From contig OX442320.1 in the NCBI GenBank assembly GCA_949358305.1, forward strand, positions 6,526,259-6,590,258: DNA of 64,000 nucleotides, read 5' to 3'. This DNA comes from Strigamia acuminata (Eukaryota > Arthropoda > Chilopoda > Geophilomorpha > Linotaeniidae). The notes under the pieces were generated by a model that had not been told where the DNA came from, made no database searches, and saw only the letters and a list, made by a program, of their open reading frames with translations. The translations under genes were made by a program, and so were the position numbers. Of the stretch, positions 1-9,979 are shown piece by piece; positions within the stretch are counted from its first letter, which is position 1, and the number at the start of each line of letters is the position of its first letter.

Positions 1-2115
1 CTCGAAGTTGATGCGGAAATTAAAAGAAGCAAAAGCAGAAAATATCCTTTTCCACACTTTTTCGGTGTTAAATACACCTGGAAAAATATTCCCTTAATTG
101 GCAATACATAAAAAGCTGAAACAAAAATTTAGTAATTTGTCAAACAGCAAAAACATGTAAATATACTCGAGATTTATTTCTTATTTGATGCAATTTAATT
201 GATTTATTTAATTGATTAACAGATTAGTGATAGGTCGCGAAGACGATCCTGTTGTCACGATCCATTTCACCACCGACGCGTATTCGTTGAAATACAGAAC
301 GAAAATAGAAACCGTCTTGAAGAATTTACTGTTACCTGAAGCCGACGACGACGAGGAAGTTACGGAATTAGTAAATCGGAAACGATCGCCCAATGCAGCG
401 TTTTTTATTGACAACAAAGCTTGTAGTTCGAAGCACAAATCGAGAAAATATCCAATGTATGTTTTCTATTTCAAATATCTGTTTAATTAAAAAAAAAAAT
501 TTAAATTTTATTAGATACGATAAAGAAATCACGGACGTGATGACGGATGAAGTGATCGCGGAGGAAAAAGTCCCGGATGAGTAATAACTAACAAGCGAAT
601 CATCGCACAAAATTTGAAAATAATTTTGATTGATATTGTAGTAAACCTCGTAATTCATGTTTCAACTGTTGTGGCGACCATCTTTTACACGAATGTTCCA
701 AACCGATCGACCGACAACAAATCATGATCAATAGAAAAGGTTTTTACAACAAATTTGGTGGTAAACAAAGGTAGAAAATAATTTATTTTTTAAAAAACCA
801 AAAATACAAATTACTGCACAATAAATTGTTAATTGTAGCCGGTATCACGTGGACTTGGAGTCGCAAACTGCCAAATTCAGACCTGGTTTAATGAGGTACG
901 AACATGGAAAAAGTGGATTTAAGTGGTAAATTAATAAAAATAAATTATTTTGCAGTCAGGAGCTTCAAAGAGCGTTAAATTTGGGTGAAAATCAACTGCC
1001 TTTACATATTTATCGAATGAGGGTGTTAGGTTATCCTCCCGGCTGGTTATGCGAAGCCAAAGTGGAAAGTTCAGGAATAACGATGTTCGATGCGCATGGC
1101 AAAGGTTTTGAATAATTAAAAAAATATTTTTATTTTTTTAAATTTTTTTTAAATGTTTTATTGCAGCGGTTGCTGCAACTGATGAAGTCGAAGAAGGTGA
1201 AGTTGCTGACGGTTCTATCAGAGGTTTGAAAAAAAAGAAAAAAAAATTCTAAACAATTAATTTCATACTGATTTTTATTGATTTTTAGTCCAGTTTGATC
1301 CGGATCGATTGGTAGAATATCCAGGATTTAACACGTACCCACAATCGGGAGTAGTTGACGTAAAAAAGACCGAGAATTAAAATTAAAATACAAAAATTAA
1401 TTTTTTTAAATTTTTATTTATTAAATTAGGAATCCGAAGCGCTTGGTTTTCCACCGATGCAAGAACATCATTTAAAATCGTCGTTCATTCGGCGCATGAA
1501 ACCACCACAAGCGACTCCATACAAACGGAAATGCGAACCGATCGAACCGACACAAAAAAGTAAAAAACCAAGAATGGAAGTCGACATGGAAATAGACGAC
1601 ACGGGTATAAAATTATAAAAAATACCATAAAACACGAAACAAATCTCTTATTAATTCATTTTCCACATTTCCCAGCTTCCGAAGAAACGAATTTCCTAAC
1701 AAACAACGACGATCCCAAATACCCGCTCGACGAAGACACTTTTGCGGGTTCACCCGTCCCCGTTTCCGTCGACACACCCGAGTGTCCACGCCCGCCATCA
1801 CCGTCGCTGGAGGAACTGGAAAAACAAAAGAATCAGCTCATGGAGCAGTTGGATTCGGCCGATTCGTGCAATTCGCAGTCCACGAGCAGCACGTGCACGC
1901 TCGTAAACACGCCGCAAGTGACGCGAAGTAAATGCGTGTCTCTCGGAACTCCCATTCCCGAGGCCACCAACCCGTATGTAAATTTGCCCGACGCCAGTAA
2001 GTTCTCCGCCACCATCACGGAACACATGAATTTCGAAAATCTACCCGACTCGACGGGCAATTTCGACAAAATGAAAGTTCTACTGACTAAAATAAGGAGA
2101 CGGTCGCTCGAATAA
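1..2115 (+). CDS. ZCCHC8: ZCCHC8 homologue, zinc-knuckle/PSP scaffold of the NEXT complex (5' end outside the window)
   Basis: In animals this nuclear protein joins the MTR4 helicase to RBM7 and directs non-coding RNA to the exosome. Exons read from splice sites: 223-456, 515-580, 642-770, 839-895, 956-1104, 1167-1223, 1289-1359, 1430-1604, 1676-2115; the frame holds throughout (459 residues from exon 2). A CCHC zinc knuckle (CFNCCGDHLLHEC) starts exon 4. A PSP domain follows in exons 5-8 (FRPGLMSQELQRAL, IYRMRVLGYPPGWL, LVEYPGFN). The C-terminus (SKFSATITEHMNFENLPDST, then a basic tail) matches the MTR4-binding segment of vertebrate ZCCHC8. A preceding partial exon probably lies in about 1-83 (MRKLKEAKAENILFHTF), but its donor is weak and unsure. 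The spacing CX2CX3HX4C is one residue shorter than the usual CX2CX4HX4C. A poly(A) signal (AATAAA) lies near 2235-2242. Confidence 0.93.
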
Positions 2116-2442
2116 ATTTCAATTTTAATCAAATCAACCATCTGCATTATACATGTGTTTTATTTCTCAATTTTGTCGATCAAAATCGATTTCCATCTCT
2201 CACCGTTCGCTGTAAAAAGTCTCCATAACTGAAATAAAATAAAGCGATTTTTTTTCCTTACGTCGTTATAATATATTCAGTATATACGTAATTAAATACG
2301 TAATAATAATAACAATAATAATATTTATATTCATAAAAAAGATTTGAGAAATTAAAACACTCAAGTCTTTAATGTGCTTCAAGTTATTTTTATAAGGTTG
2401 TTCCCATAAAGAAAATTAAGTGAAATTAAATTTCTCGGTTTT

Positions 2443-2884
2443 TCATTGGATCGGTGCGGCGGGCGGCGAGCCCGAATTGCCCGGTCCTTGATTGCTCGGT
2501 TTTCCGTCCCTGCGTTTACGGAGCGACGACGGGCGCATCAAAAACAATAAAGTCGCAACTAACACCCAGATCATCATCATAAAAACAAATCCGGACATAT
2601 CGGATTGCGGCGCGTTAAGTCCAGGCACTTAAATTAGAAATATTACGTCATTAGCTATTTTTTTTTTCATTTTTATAATTAAAAATCTCACTCTCTTGGA
2701 GACACTCATTGTCCGTACAATACGACTGCGAATTCCTCAACTGCAATTTTTTATTTTTATTTTTATTTTTTTTATTAAATCAAATGTCAACTAATTCAAC
2801 CAATACCAGCGAGATTAATCGTCTTATTCCAGCTTCGTGGCTGAAAATGCACTCGCAAGGGTCGAAATCAGCGTCGTCGGCCAT
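2443..2884 (-). CDS. SMIM14: SMIM14 homologue, small single-pass membrane protein
   Basis: Three exons on the minus strand, 2884-2807, 2740-2692 and 2627-2443, join in frame to 103 residues; human SMIM14 has 99. The N-terminus has the conserved FDPCEC and SHE.GIRRLISLLRNSQSYCTD blocks, followed by NECLQEMPG. One transmembrane segment (about residues 53-72, FVFMMMIWVLVATLLFLMRP) is followed by a basic stretch and a Gly/Pro-rich tail ending APIQ. Vertebrate SMIM14 is an ER-associated protein of poorly known function. The gene ends about 330 bp from the ZCCHC8 stop, tail to tail. Homology is clear from the ordered motifs; the cellular role is not shown by the sequence. Confidence 0.92.
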
Positions 2885-3527
2885 GGTTGAGCCCTGCCAA
2901 TAATAAACAATTATGTAAACAGTTTGCCATTTTGCTGGATGGGTCAAGGCCTCATTCCAACATTTAGTATTGTCAACTGCAGTGTTTTAGCAAATGTGTT
3001 GTTTGAAATGAATGGCAAGTTATGCAGCGCTGGGAAGCTGGCATATGTTTACTTAAATATGGATGTTTTGGTGATGAAATGTTGGTTTTGACGAGTGAAA
3101 GTTTGGGTTTTATACCGATGGGTGAATTGTATACTTACTGATGTTTGTCTCCTCGTTTGTATGAGATTCTGACAGCGATTGCGAGGTCGTGATGGAGTTG
3201 TGTGTTCAATTGAACGCTCAACTGATTGTGTAGTTGTTTATTTGTTTATTTATTTTCATTACTTGTTTACGTTTATCGTACCGACACGTATCTATCGCTC
3301 GATGGCCTATATCAGCAGGAAGTTGTACGTCAAAGGATGGCGATTTGCAGACTACAAAAAGGATAAATCCTCGTGTTATATGCGCTCTATTGGCGACGAG
3401 TGGTGTTAGCGATAGGCCCAATCTGTTATTTATTTATTTATTTTCGTTAACAGCTGATACAAGATTTTCATCATTTTATAACAGATTTTATTTAACAATC
3501 ATTTACAAAGAACTGATTACAATCATT
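2885..3527. other. Intergenic: SMIM14 5' flank and 3' flank of the minus-strand sHsp gene
   Basis: No gene supported. Small overlapping frames on both strands have no recognisable motifs. TTTATT motifs near 3427-3440 and 3487-3492 read AATAAA on the minus strand and fit poly(A) signals for the sHsp gene that stops at 3528. Confidence 0.6.
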
Positions 3528-4166
3528 TTAAACGTCTTGAAGCATTTGCTCTGTACTTTCGACTCGTTTTCTCAGTATGGGTACAATCCTCTCGTTAGAC
3601 GCAATTTCCAGCAGTTTCTTAGCCGGAGCTTCGATGGTGAGAATCCCGTCGTGCGCCAGTGTTGATGTTACTTTCTCGGGCTCGATGTTAGGCGGTAACA
3701 CGTATCGACGCGAGAAATGTCGCGACACAAATCCATTCTCGCCAACCCTTTCGTGTTTCCCTTCGATTACGACCATGTCGTCGAGTGTTTTCACCGTGAT
3801 TTCTTCCGGTTTAAACTGACTCACGTCCACCCTCACTTGCATTTTGTTGGGGTCCGTGCTCGTGCTCGTGCTCATGCTCGTGCTCGTGCTCGTGCTCCTC
3901 TGCATTCCTTCCCATTCCGAGAGAGATTTGAATTTTTGCGCATCAAATCGCGGCCTGATGTAGTAATCGTGTAAACACGACGGCTGCTGTTGCGGCTGCT
4001 GTTGTAGCTGCTGTCCCGGTTGACCTTCATCGATGGCATTCAAGTCGAGATTTAAGTCCCCGAAGCCGATTTGGCCGAAAACTTCGTCCAGATGACGAAA
4101 TTGCTGCTCGAAAAGATCGTGCAAGCCGAATGGGTTAAAAAACGGAGTCATTCCGAAGCGGGGCAT
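3528..4166 (-). CDS. Small heat-shock protein (alpha-crystallin family), Ser/Thr-repeat linker
   Basis: Intronless frame of 212 residues. ATP-independent holdase family that forms cytosolic oligomers and binds unfolding proteins. The alpha-crystallin domain spans about residues 108-185: KMQVRVDVSQFKPEEITVKT, VVIEGKHE, a conserved arginine in SRRYVLPP and GILTIEAP. A C-terminal IVPI motif fits the I-x-I/V oligomerisation anchor. The N-terminal arm is phenylalanine-rich (MTPFFNPFG). It is followed by a glutamine-rich patch and a linker of alternating Ser and Thr encoded by a GCTCGT-type DNA repeat at about 3849-3898, an unusual insertion for an sHsp. It is divergently transcribed from the second sHsp gene (starts at 4491) across a heat-shock promoter. 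Intronless structure is typical of strongly induced heat-shock genes. Confidence 0.93.
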   Translation of the reverse strand: MPRFGMTPFFNPFGLHDLFEQQFRHLDEVFGQIGFGDLNLDLNAIDEGQPGQQLQQQPQQQPSCLHDYYIRPRFDAQKFKSLSEWEGMQRSTSTSTSMSTSTSTDPNKMQVRVDVSQFKPEEITVKTLDDMVVIEGKHERVGENGFVSRHFSRRYVLPPNIEPEKVTSTLAHDGILTIEAPAKKLLEIASNERIVPILRKRVESTEQMLQDV

Positions 4167-4235
4167 GATTTCTATTCGGATTTCTGCGCTGTCAAATCAG
4201 TAGCTAAAGTCCGGGTGGGATTTCGCTGATGTAAT

Positions 4236-4270
4236 GCCGCAGCCAATTGGCGCGGTATTTATACCGCGCC
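4236..4270 (-). promoter_or_regulatory. Core promoter of the minus-strand sHsp gene: TATA box inside a perfect palindrome, with a CCAAT box
   Basis: Positions 4249-4270 form an inverted repeat with 10-bp arms (GGCGCGGTAT and its exact complement) around a TT centre. Read on the minus strand the centre is TATAAATA (4264-4257), about 90 bp upstream of the start codon at 4166. A CCAAT sequence (AGCCAATTGG) lies next to it at 4241-4250. Confidence 0.75.
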
Positions 4271-4292
4271 ATCTTTAATCTCGCATAATCTC

Positions 4293-4305
4293 GAATTTTC
4301 GAGAA
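4293..4305. promoter_or_regulatory. Perfect three-unit heat-shock element (HSE 1)
   Basis: GAA-tt-TTC-ga-GAA at 4293-4305 has three alternating nGAAn units with exact 5-bp phasing, the consensus for HSF trimers. It lies about 29 bp upstream of the minus-strand TATA box. Confidence 0.85.
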
Positions 4306-4394
4306 CAAACGAGTACTATGGAATAAATTACGATTTAGTCAGATTTAGCGAATATAGTAGCCTTGTGCGCAGCTGACGAGATGATTCTGAATCT

Positions 4395-4435
4395 TTCTAG
4401 AAGATTCCTCGAGTTTGGCTTCTGCTATATAAAAG
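4395..4435 (+). promoter_or_regulatory. HSE 2 and TATA box of the plus-strand sHsp gene
   Basis: TTC-ta-GAA-ga-TTC at 4395-4407 is a perfect three-unit HSE, with another in-phase TTC at 4385-4387. TATATAAAAG at 4426-4435 is a canonical TATA box 56-65 bp upstream of the start codon at 4491. Confidence 0.87.
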
Positions 4436-4490
4436 CGAACGAGTTGTCATGCGCTACAGTCAACACTGACATTCGTTTGCTGAGACCACC

Positions 4491-4952
4491 ATGAGTTTTC
4501 TGCCGTTGCTGTTTACACCGTTTCGTGTTTACGATCATCGTTTTGGATTTTGTGAAGATTTGCATCCAATGCCGACGTCTCGCGGCTTGTATTTGCCTCC
4601 TTGGACTCCACGCCGCGATTTTGTGCGAAGGGATAGCGGCATGTCCGAGATAATCAACGACGATGAACAATTCCGTGCGAGCGTCCACGTTGGGGACTTC
4701 AAACCCGACGAACTTACGGTGAAAACGGTCGACAACACTGTCGTGATCCACGGGAAACACGAGGCGAAGGACGGGGATTCTTTTGAGTCGCGGGAATTTA
4801 CGAGGAGATACGTTTTGCCGGTGGAAAGTAAAGTTGAAGAGCTGACGTGCGAAATGAGTGGCGACGGCCGCCTCGTTGTCACTGCGCCGAAAAGACCGAA
4901 GGAAATCGGGCCTGGGAAGGAGAGAAACGTTGCTATTGTTTCGAAATTGTAA
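4491..4952 (+). CDS. Small heat-shock protein (alpha-crystallin family), short form
   Basis: Intronless, 153 residues. The N-terminal arm is FLPLLFTPFRVYDHRFG. The alpha-crystallin domain spans about residues 58-135: QFRASVHVGDFKPDELTVKT, VVIHGKHEAKDG, FTRRYVLP with the conserved arginine, and GRLVVTAPK. The C-terminus (RNVAIVSKL) carries an I-x-I/V-like anchor. It lacks the Gln and Ser/Thr linkers of its divergent neighbour, so the two are paralogues that differ mainly outside the crystallin fold. Placement next to HSE 2 and a TATA box implies HSF-driven, stress-inducible expression, probably together with its neighbour. Confidence 0.94.
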   Translation: MSFLPLLFTPFRVYDHRFGFCEDLHPMPTSRGLYLPPWTPRRDFVRRDSGMSEIINDDEQFRASVHVGDFKPDELTVKTVDNTVVIHGKHEAKDGDSFESREFTRRYVLPVESKVEELTCEMSGDGRLVVTAPKRPKEIGPGKERNVAIVSKL

Positions 4953-5131
4953 AAATCATGTATAATCGTGTTAATTTAATTAAAAAACGAAGGAACGATG
5001 TGTTAAAATTGTTCCGAAGTTATAAAATCATGTTGTTTAATCATGTAATTAATAAAAATCGACTTTGATACAAATATTTGTAGTCACTTTCAACTTATAA
5101 TTTCACGCAAGCACAAAACAATATAATTTAC

Positions 5132-5638
5132 TCATTTGCTTTTCTCAGATTTTTTATCGCCTTTTTCGGGTTTTTCAGCTTTCTCGGGTTGTTTTTTATC
5201 AGTTTTTGCGGCTTTGTCGCCGTCTTTCGCAGGTTTGTCTCCATCTTTCGCCGGTTTGTCTCCGTCTTTCGCGGGTTTGTCTCCGTCTTTTGCCGGTTTG
5301 CTGTCACCTCCGTCCGCCGATTTCCTACCACGTTTACCCTTGACGGGTTTTTCTTCATTTTCCTCAATTTTAAACACTGCATCTGGATCAGACACGGGCA
5401 TTGGTCTGGTCAAGTTCGTTATTGTCTCCTTGGTTATAAGCATGAAGATGGGAGTCATTACACATGCAACTATCATCCAAAAGTTCTGATCCGTCTTGTC
5501 TTTGCCTTCAGGTGCTCGCACACGCAAAGGGTTCTTGCGCGAATGTTGCCACCGTTTTTGACGCTGCCAAAACGCGAATCCACGACTGCGAAACGTCATG
5601 CGTCGAGAAATGCATTGCAGCATGAGGAAATGTATCAT
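5132..5638 (-). CDS. Small predicted membrane protein with a KPAKDGD heptad-repeat tail; function unknown
   Basis: 168 residues if translation starts at 5638; the frame extends six codons further to 5656. I prefer 5638 because it follows a pyrimidine/GT-rich stretch ending in CAG, a possible splice acceptor. The N-terminus is basic and hydrophobic (LQCISRRMTFRSRGFAFWQRQKRW), one transmembrane helix follows (FWMIVACVMTPIFMLIT, about residues 53-69), and the tail is highly charged with about five copies of KPAKDGD or variants, then Lys/Glu-rich sequence. Codons differ between repeat copies, so the repeat is kept at protein level. A basic N-terminus before one helix could suit mitochondrial import, which is inference. 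I do not recognise the family. It lies on the same strand downstream of AARS2, about 300 bp from that gene's stop. Confidence 0.65.
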   Translation of the reverse strand: MIHFLMLQCISRRMTFRSRGFAFWQRQKRWQHSRKNPLRVRAPEGKDKTDQNFWMIVACVMTPIFMLITKETITNLTRPMPVSDPDAVFKIEENEEKPVKGKRGRKSADGGDSKPAKDGDKPAKDGDKPAKDGDKPAKDGDKAAKTDKKQPEKAEKPEKGDKKSEKSK

Positions 5639-5944
5639 TCTGTCAATCACACACACACACGCACAAAAAAAAGAGAAAAAAGAAATAAATAGAGTAAAAA
5701 CAAGACTAAAACAAACCTAAATGTTTATGACAGAGGGAGAGTCGGTACACGGCGACCAGTACACGTAGTTAATCGAGTTAAAAGAACAAAACCAAACGTT
5801 AACTACTTGAAATGCGATTCGAAATGCCAAATTCAGAAATTCAAATCCCAAACTCATCGAACAAAATCCATCAGTGACGCAATACTTTTCTCGCCTGTAA
5901 TTTTTAACAAGAACGTTACATTCTACTGAAACAAACACAATGTG
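5639..5944 (-). other. Gap between AARS2 and the KPAKDGD gene
   Basis: It contains a short (CA)n run at about 5647-5664 on the plus strand. A minus-strand frame covers 5717-5938, but it does not resemble the C-terminus of alanyl-tRNA synthetases or any family I know. It may hold 5' untranslated exons of the KPAKDGD gene. Confidence 0.4.
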
Positions 5945-8900
5945 TCACGTGGCACGAGGCATTTCCTGTTTTAAATAAACATTGTCGTCATTTTTGGGCT
6001 CCAATAATGCGCATTTTTCGTCTCGTACTTCACTCGTTAGATCATTCGCGCGTTTTTCTAAGAGAAAAGCGATTCTTTCCTTCAGTTTTTCCGTGTCAAC
6101 TTCGAGTTTCACGCGCGTGGAATACGGCACGAAATTATCTCTCATTTCCTGTCGAATAAAATGAGTTAAAATTATATAAAAATTGATTTATAAATTCAAT
6201 TTTTCGTATTTTACAGTTCGTATGTCCCTAATTCCCTTCTGCACTCGGTTAACCGTGTCGGTCTGAAACAATTTTTAAAAAAAAATGGAAATAACGAATA
6301 AATTTGATGTAATTTCGATAACCTACGACAGTTTGGTCGTCACTAGAGCCCGGACACGATTTAATTTCCTTTCTTAAATCCCTCAGTTGAGCGAGTAATC
6401 TTTCGCCCCGTTCGCGGACCTCGGGTGACAAATCTCCGGAAACTGCGCTCACTTTGCGCGACATTTGCGACACTGTTTTCTGACCGACGACTACGACCGT
6501 TCCAATGTCACCCAAGTTCCTCACGTGTCTAATTTAATAAAAATAAAATATAAAAATGTATTTTTTGATTTTTATAATTTTTGCGCATTACGTGCCGCAA
6601 CAGGCCTCGACCGAAACAAGCGACGGACTTTCGATAGAAATTACACGCATGGGATCGGGGTAATTTGCTTCCGTGATGGTCAAGAGATTAGAAATGTTAA
6701 TCGCGTCGGTTTTGCTGACAATTCTCGTCTCCACTCGTGCGTTTTCTTCGATGGCTTTGTTGACTAAATCTTCGACATTTTGGATTTGTTTTTTCGACAG
6801 TTTCTTGTTCGTTGTGATGTTTAACGAGAAGTTATCCGGTTTGGATCTGAATGAAGACGGTTTCGAGTCGGGGTTTAATAAGTTGAACGTGTCCGCGAGT
6901 AAATGTGTCGCCGTGTGACTCCGAGCGCAGGCGAAACGTCTCCGCTGTGCAGACGGGAATAATGTTAGTTTATGCGTTTAATTTGTTGGATTTTGTTGTG
7001 GGGATACCTCGTCTATTTGCAGCGTTGCGGCGCTGTTTAGTTTGACGTTTCCACGCGTTACTTTGCCGTAGTGTTGCACGTAGCCGTTGTACAATTTTAC
7101 ATCTTCGACATCAAAGACGAAATTCTAATAAAAAAAATTTTTTTTAAGGTAAAATTAAATTATTTTGATGTTTATTTCGAGGTACGTCGCTTGAAATAAC
7201 GCCTTTGTCGCAACTTTGGCCACCAGCTTCGGAATAGAAATTCGTTTCGGCTAAAATGAGGCTCCCGGATTCGTTTGCAGACAGTTCGTCTATGAATTGT
7301 CCGTTTTGAAAAATCGTCAAAACGTTTGAAACTAAAAAAAAATTAAAAATTAATTTTTTTAGATTTATATTTTAATTTATTTATTTAATTTATTACTTAA
7401 TGTTTTAGTTTCGGGAAATGTGTATTTGTGGGAGTCGTCGGTAATTTTGATTCCACGTTTTTGGAGCAAGTTGTAACTCGTTTGGTTTAAATATTTCTTT
7501 TCTTCGAGCTCTTTTTGCATCAAAATTGTCGAGCGAGCGGATTCGTCCTAATTTTTAAAAGCAATAATTAAAAAATATATATTTTTCTATACAAAAATTT
7601 GCCTTTTCTTTGACCGCTGTTTTTATTTTATCGAACGACTCGATATCTGCAATTAATCCGCGCGAGCGGATCGAATTCAATAAAAACTCTTCCGGAAACC
7701 CCAAACAACACAACTTAAACATTTCTTCGCCTTGAAAAAACCAACAAAAAAATATTAACAAACAATAAATAAATAAACAAATATTAAACCTGGAAAAACC
7801 TTCGATTTCAAGTTAGAAATCGCGCGTTCAAACCGATCTTCACTCGCATAAAACTGATTTAAAAATCGATTTTCCTCTTCAATCGCAACACTTTTAATCT
7901 TTAAACCAAAAGCCAAACATTAACACACATTTCGAACATAAAAACACTCTTTTCACCACAGAAATATTCCGATTTAACGACGGATACGCATCGCCCAAAC
8001 TCTCGACCACCGGATCCACCAAATCCGCCAACGTTCCTGCAGGTGCTCCGAGTTTAATCTTAGCTGCCAACGCCGCACGACGAATAATTCGTCTCAAACA
8101 ATGCCTGAATTAAAAAAAAACAATAAAAAAATATATATTTAAAAGTTAAAATCCACAAAATCATAAAAAAAACAATTAAATACCCCGCGTCGTACTCGTC
8201 GGGCATCACACCGTCAGATATACTAACGCAAAACATCCGCGCATGGTCCGCAACAACACGATAAGCGCAATCAATGCCATCAATATCCGCGGAACCCATG
8301 AGCCCTCGATACGGAGGCACCGAAGAGTGTTGATGAATGACCGAAAAGAGTGGCCGGAACAAATCCGTGTCGTAATTCGAGCGTGAACCTTGAAGAACGG
8401 CCGCGAGTCGTTCCAAACCCATTCCAGTATCAACGTGCACGTGAGGAAGTTTTCGCAAACTGCCATCGTTTAACCTAAGATTTGTTTTCGTGTAAAAATT
8501 CACATTTTTTCTCCTCAAAATCACCGATTTTTTAATTTTATTTTTACCTGTCGTATTGAATGAACACGAGATTCCACACTTCGACCACTTCTGGGTTCCC
8601 CGCATTCACGAGCTGAGGACACTCGCGAGATCCCACGTGATCGAAATGGATTTCGGTGCACGGACCGCACGGGCCTGTTTTCCCCATGTCCCATAAATTA
8701 TCTTTGCTGCCAAACGGCAATACTCTCTCTGGCGGCAATCTGGTAAAATTTAAAAAACAAAATTAATTTTAATTGATGGATTTTTTCGAGTTTTATTACC
8801 CCAAATTTAACCAAACATCTCTGCATTCTAAATCCGCTTCTAAGCCGTTTGTTGGATCACCGGCGAAGTATGTCACGTATAAACGGTCTTTCGGAAGTTT

Positions 8901-9419
8901 AAATATTTGCGTCAATAAATCCCAAGCCATTCGACACGCGTCTTCCTGCAAATAAATAAATAAATAAATATGGATATTTCGAAGTTTTGGATCGTGTACT
9001 TTGAAGTAGTCGTTAAAAGACCAATTTCCAAGCATTTCGAAAAACGTGTGGTGAGATCCGTCGTGTCCGACGTCGTCCAAGTCGTTGTGTTTTCCTCCGG
9101 CGCGAATGCATTTTTGGCTGTTGACGACGCGCCGGTACGAATTCATCGGATCGTCCGGAGGGATTTGGTCGAGAAAAATCGGTTTGAATTGATTCATTCC
9201 TGCGCTTACGAATGTTACGCTCGGGTCATTCGGTAAGGTGACGGCACTTGATGGGACGAACAAGTGATCGTGTTTGTTGACGAAGTGTTTGATAAATTGC
9301 GTTCGGATTTCTGATGATGAAAATAGTTGTTTATTTTTTACATTTTGACTCGATGAAATCGTCCGCTTGATTTGAAGCCACGAAAATCTTAGCTGGGTAT
9401 TTAATAACACTCCCATCAC
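5945..9419 (-). CDS. AARS2: Mitochondrial alanyl-tRNA synthetase
   Basis: Charges tRNA-Ala with alanine in mitochondria and edits misacylated tRNA. Fourteen exons: 9419-9000, 8945-8800, 8739-8548, 8474-8184, 8104-7957, 7898-7790, 7730-7603, 7547-7397, 7331-7186, 7124-7008, 6944-6592, 6528-6327, 6262-6215, 6148-5945; they join in frame to 884 residues. The N-terminus is a basic import-type presequence. Class II catalytic motifs follow ([59 protein letters not shown]). The editing domain has NFYSEAGGQ, the zinc ligands HTATH and the C-x3-H motif as CCGTH, the form seen in mitochondrial AARS2. The protein is about 100 residues shorter than human AARS2 and most of the C-terminal globular domain is missing. 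Intron 7 uses a GC donor. Confidence 0.93.
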
Positions 9420-9658
9420 TCTTTTATAGGTGGAATCAGGTGTTCAGCAGCGCGCGGCCATTTTTATTTTTAACGGCGCTTAAAAATCGGCGTCATCTAG
9501 CGAGAAACTACGTAAACTATGAAAAGTTGTTTTTATCTTAAATGACAGCCAATAATTAATGCCTGTATTGATGATTTTATTCATCTGCTATACAGAAAAT
9601 AATTTTGGACAATTAGCGACATATCACAGTAAATAAAATATTTGTACAATAAATTTGA
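9420..9658. other. Intergenic: AARS2 5' flank and 3' flank of the 106-residue gene
   Basis: No gene. TTTATT near 9572-9577 reads AATAAA on the minus strand and fits the upstream gene's poly(A) signal. Confidence 0.5.
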
Positions 9659-9979
9659 TTAGTATTCGACGTCTTCTTCCTCATCATCATCATCTTGAGT
9701 TTCGGTTTTAACTGCTGCTTTTGGCTCAGGTTTTGTACCGAATACATAATTTGCTGCACTTTCAGCAAAGAATAACGACGTGGGCAACAAAACACCTCCA
9801 ATTACTACAATCACAGCGTTCGGACCGCTCGGACCAACCATTTCTTTGCGATATTTCTTAGGAAATGGGGTCGACGCTGCTGGTAGCTTTTTGACCGCGA
9901 ATCTTTTCTTTTGTTTGTGTTGAAAACGAAACTGGTTTTGCAAAGACACGCGCAAATACGACCTTGCAAAAAGCTTCAT
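9659..9979 (-). CDS. Small predicted mitochondrial single-pass membrane protein, unrecognised
   Basis: 106 residues. The N-terminus is rich in Arg, Lys and Phe without acidic residues (MKLFARSYLRVSLQNQFRFQ), like a mitochondrial targeting sequence. One hydrophobic segment (AVIVVIGGVLLPTSLFF, about residues 54-70) contains a GG pair. The tail is strongly acidic (DDDDEEEDVEY). Presequence, one helix and acidic tail is the architecture of EMRE and of small respiratory-chain subunits, but I could not align it to either, so I assign no function. The 5' untranslated region has an intron (donor GGTGAGT near 10030, acceptor CTTTAG near 9990) and a short upstream ORF whose stop overlaps the main start codon. 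Confidence 0.7.
   Translation of the reverse strand: MKLFARSYLRVSLQNQFRFQHKQKKRFAVKKLPAASTPFPKKYRKEMVGPSGPNAVIVVIGGVLLPTSLFFAESAANYVFGTKPEPKAAVKTETQDDDDEEEDVEY

Noticed and set aside
5717-5938. Possible extra C-terminal exon of AARS2
   Set aside because: Its translation shows no resemblance to AlaRS C-terminal domains, and the gene already closes in frame at 5945.
9659-9979. Assignment of the 106-residue protein as EMRE
   Set aside because: It shares the layout (presequence, one helix, acidic tail) but not the conserved EMRE residues I would expect around the helix.
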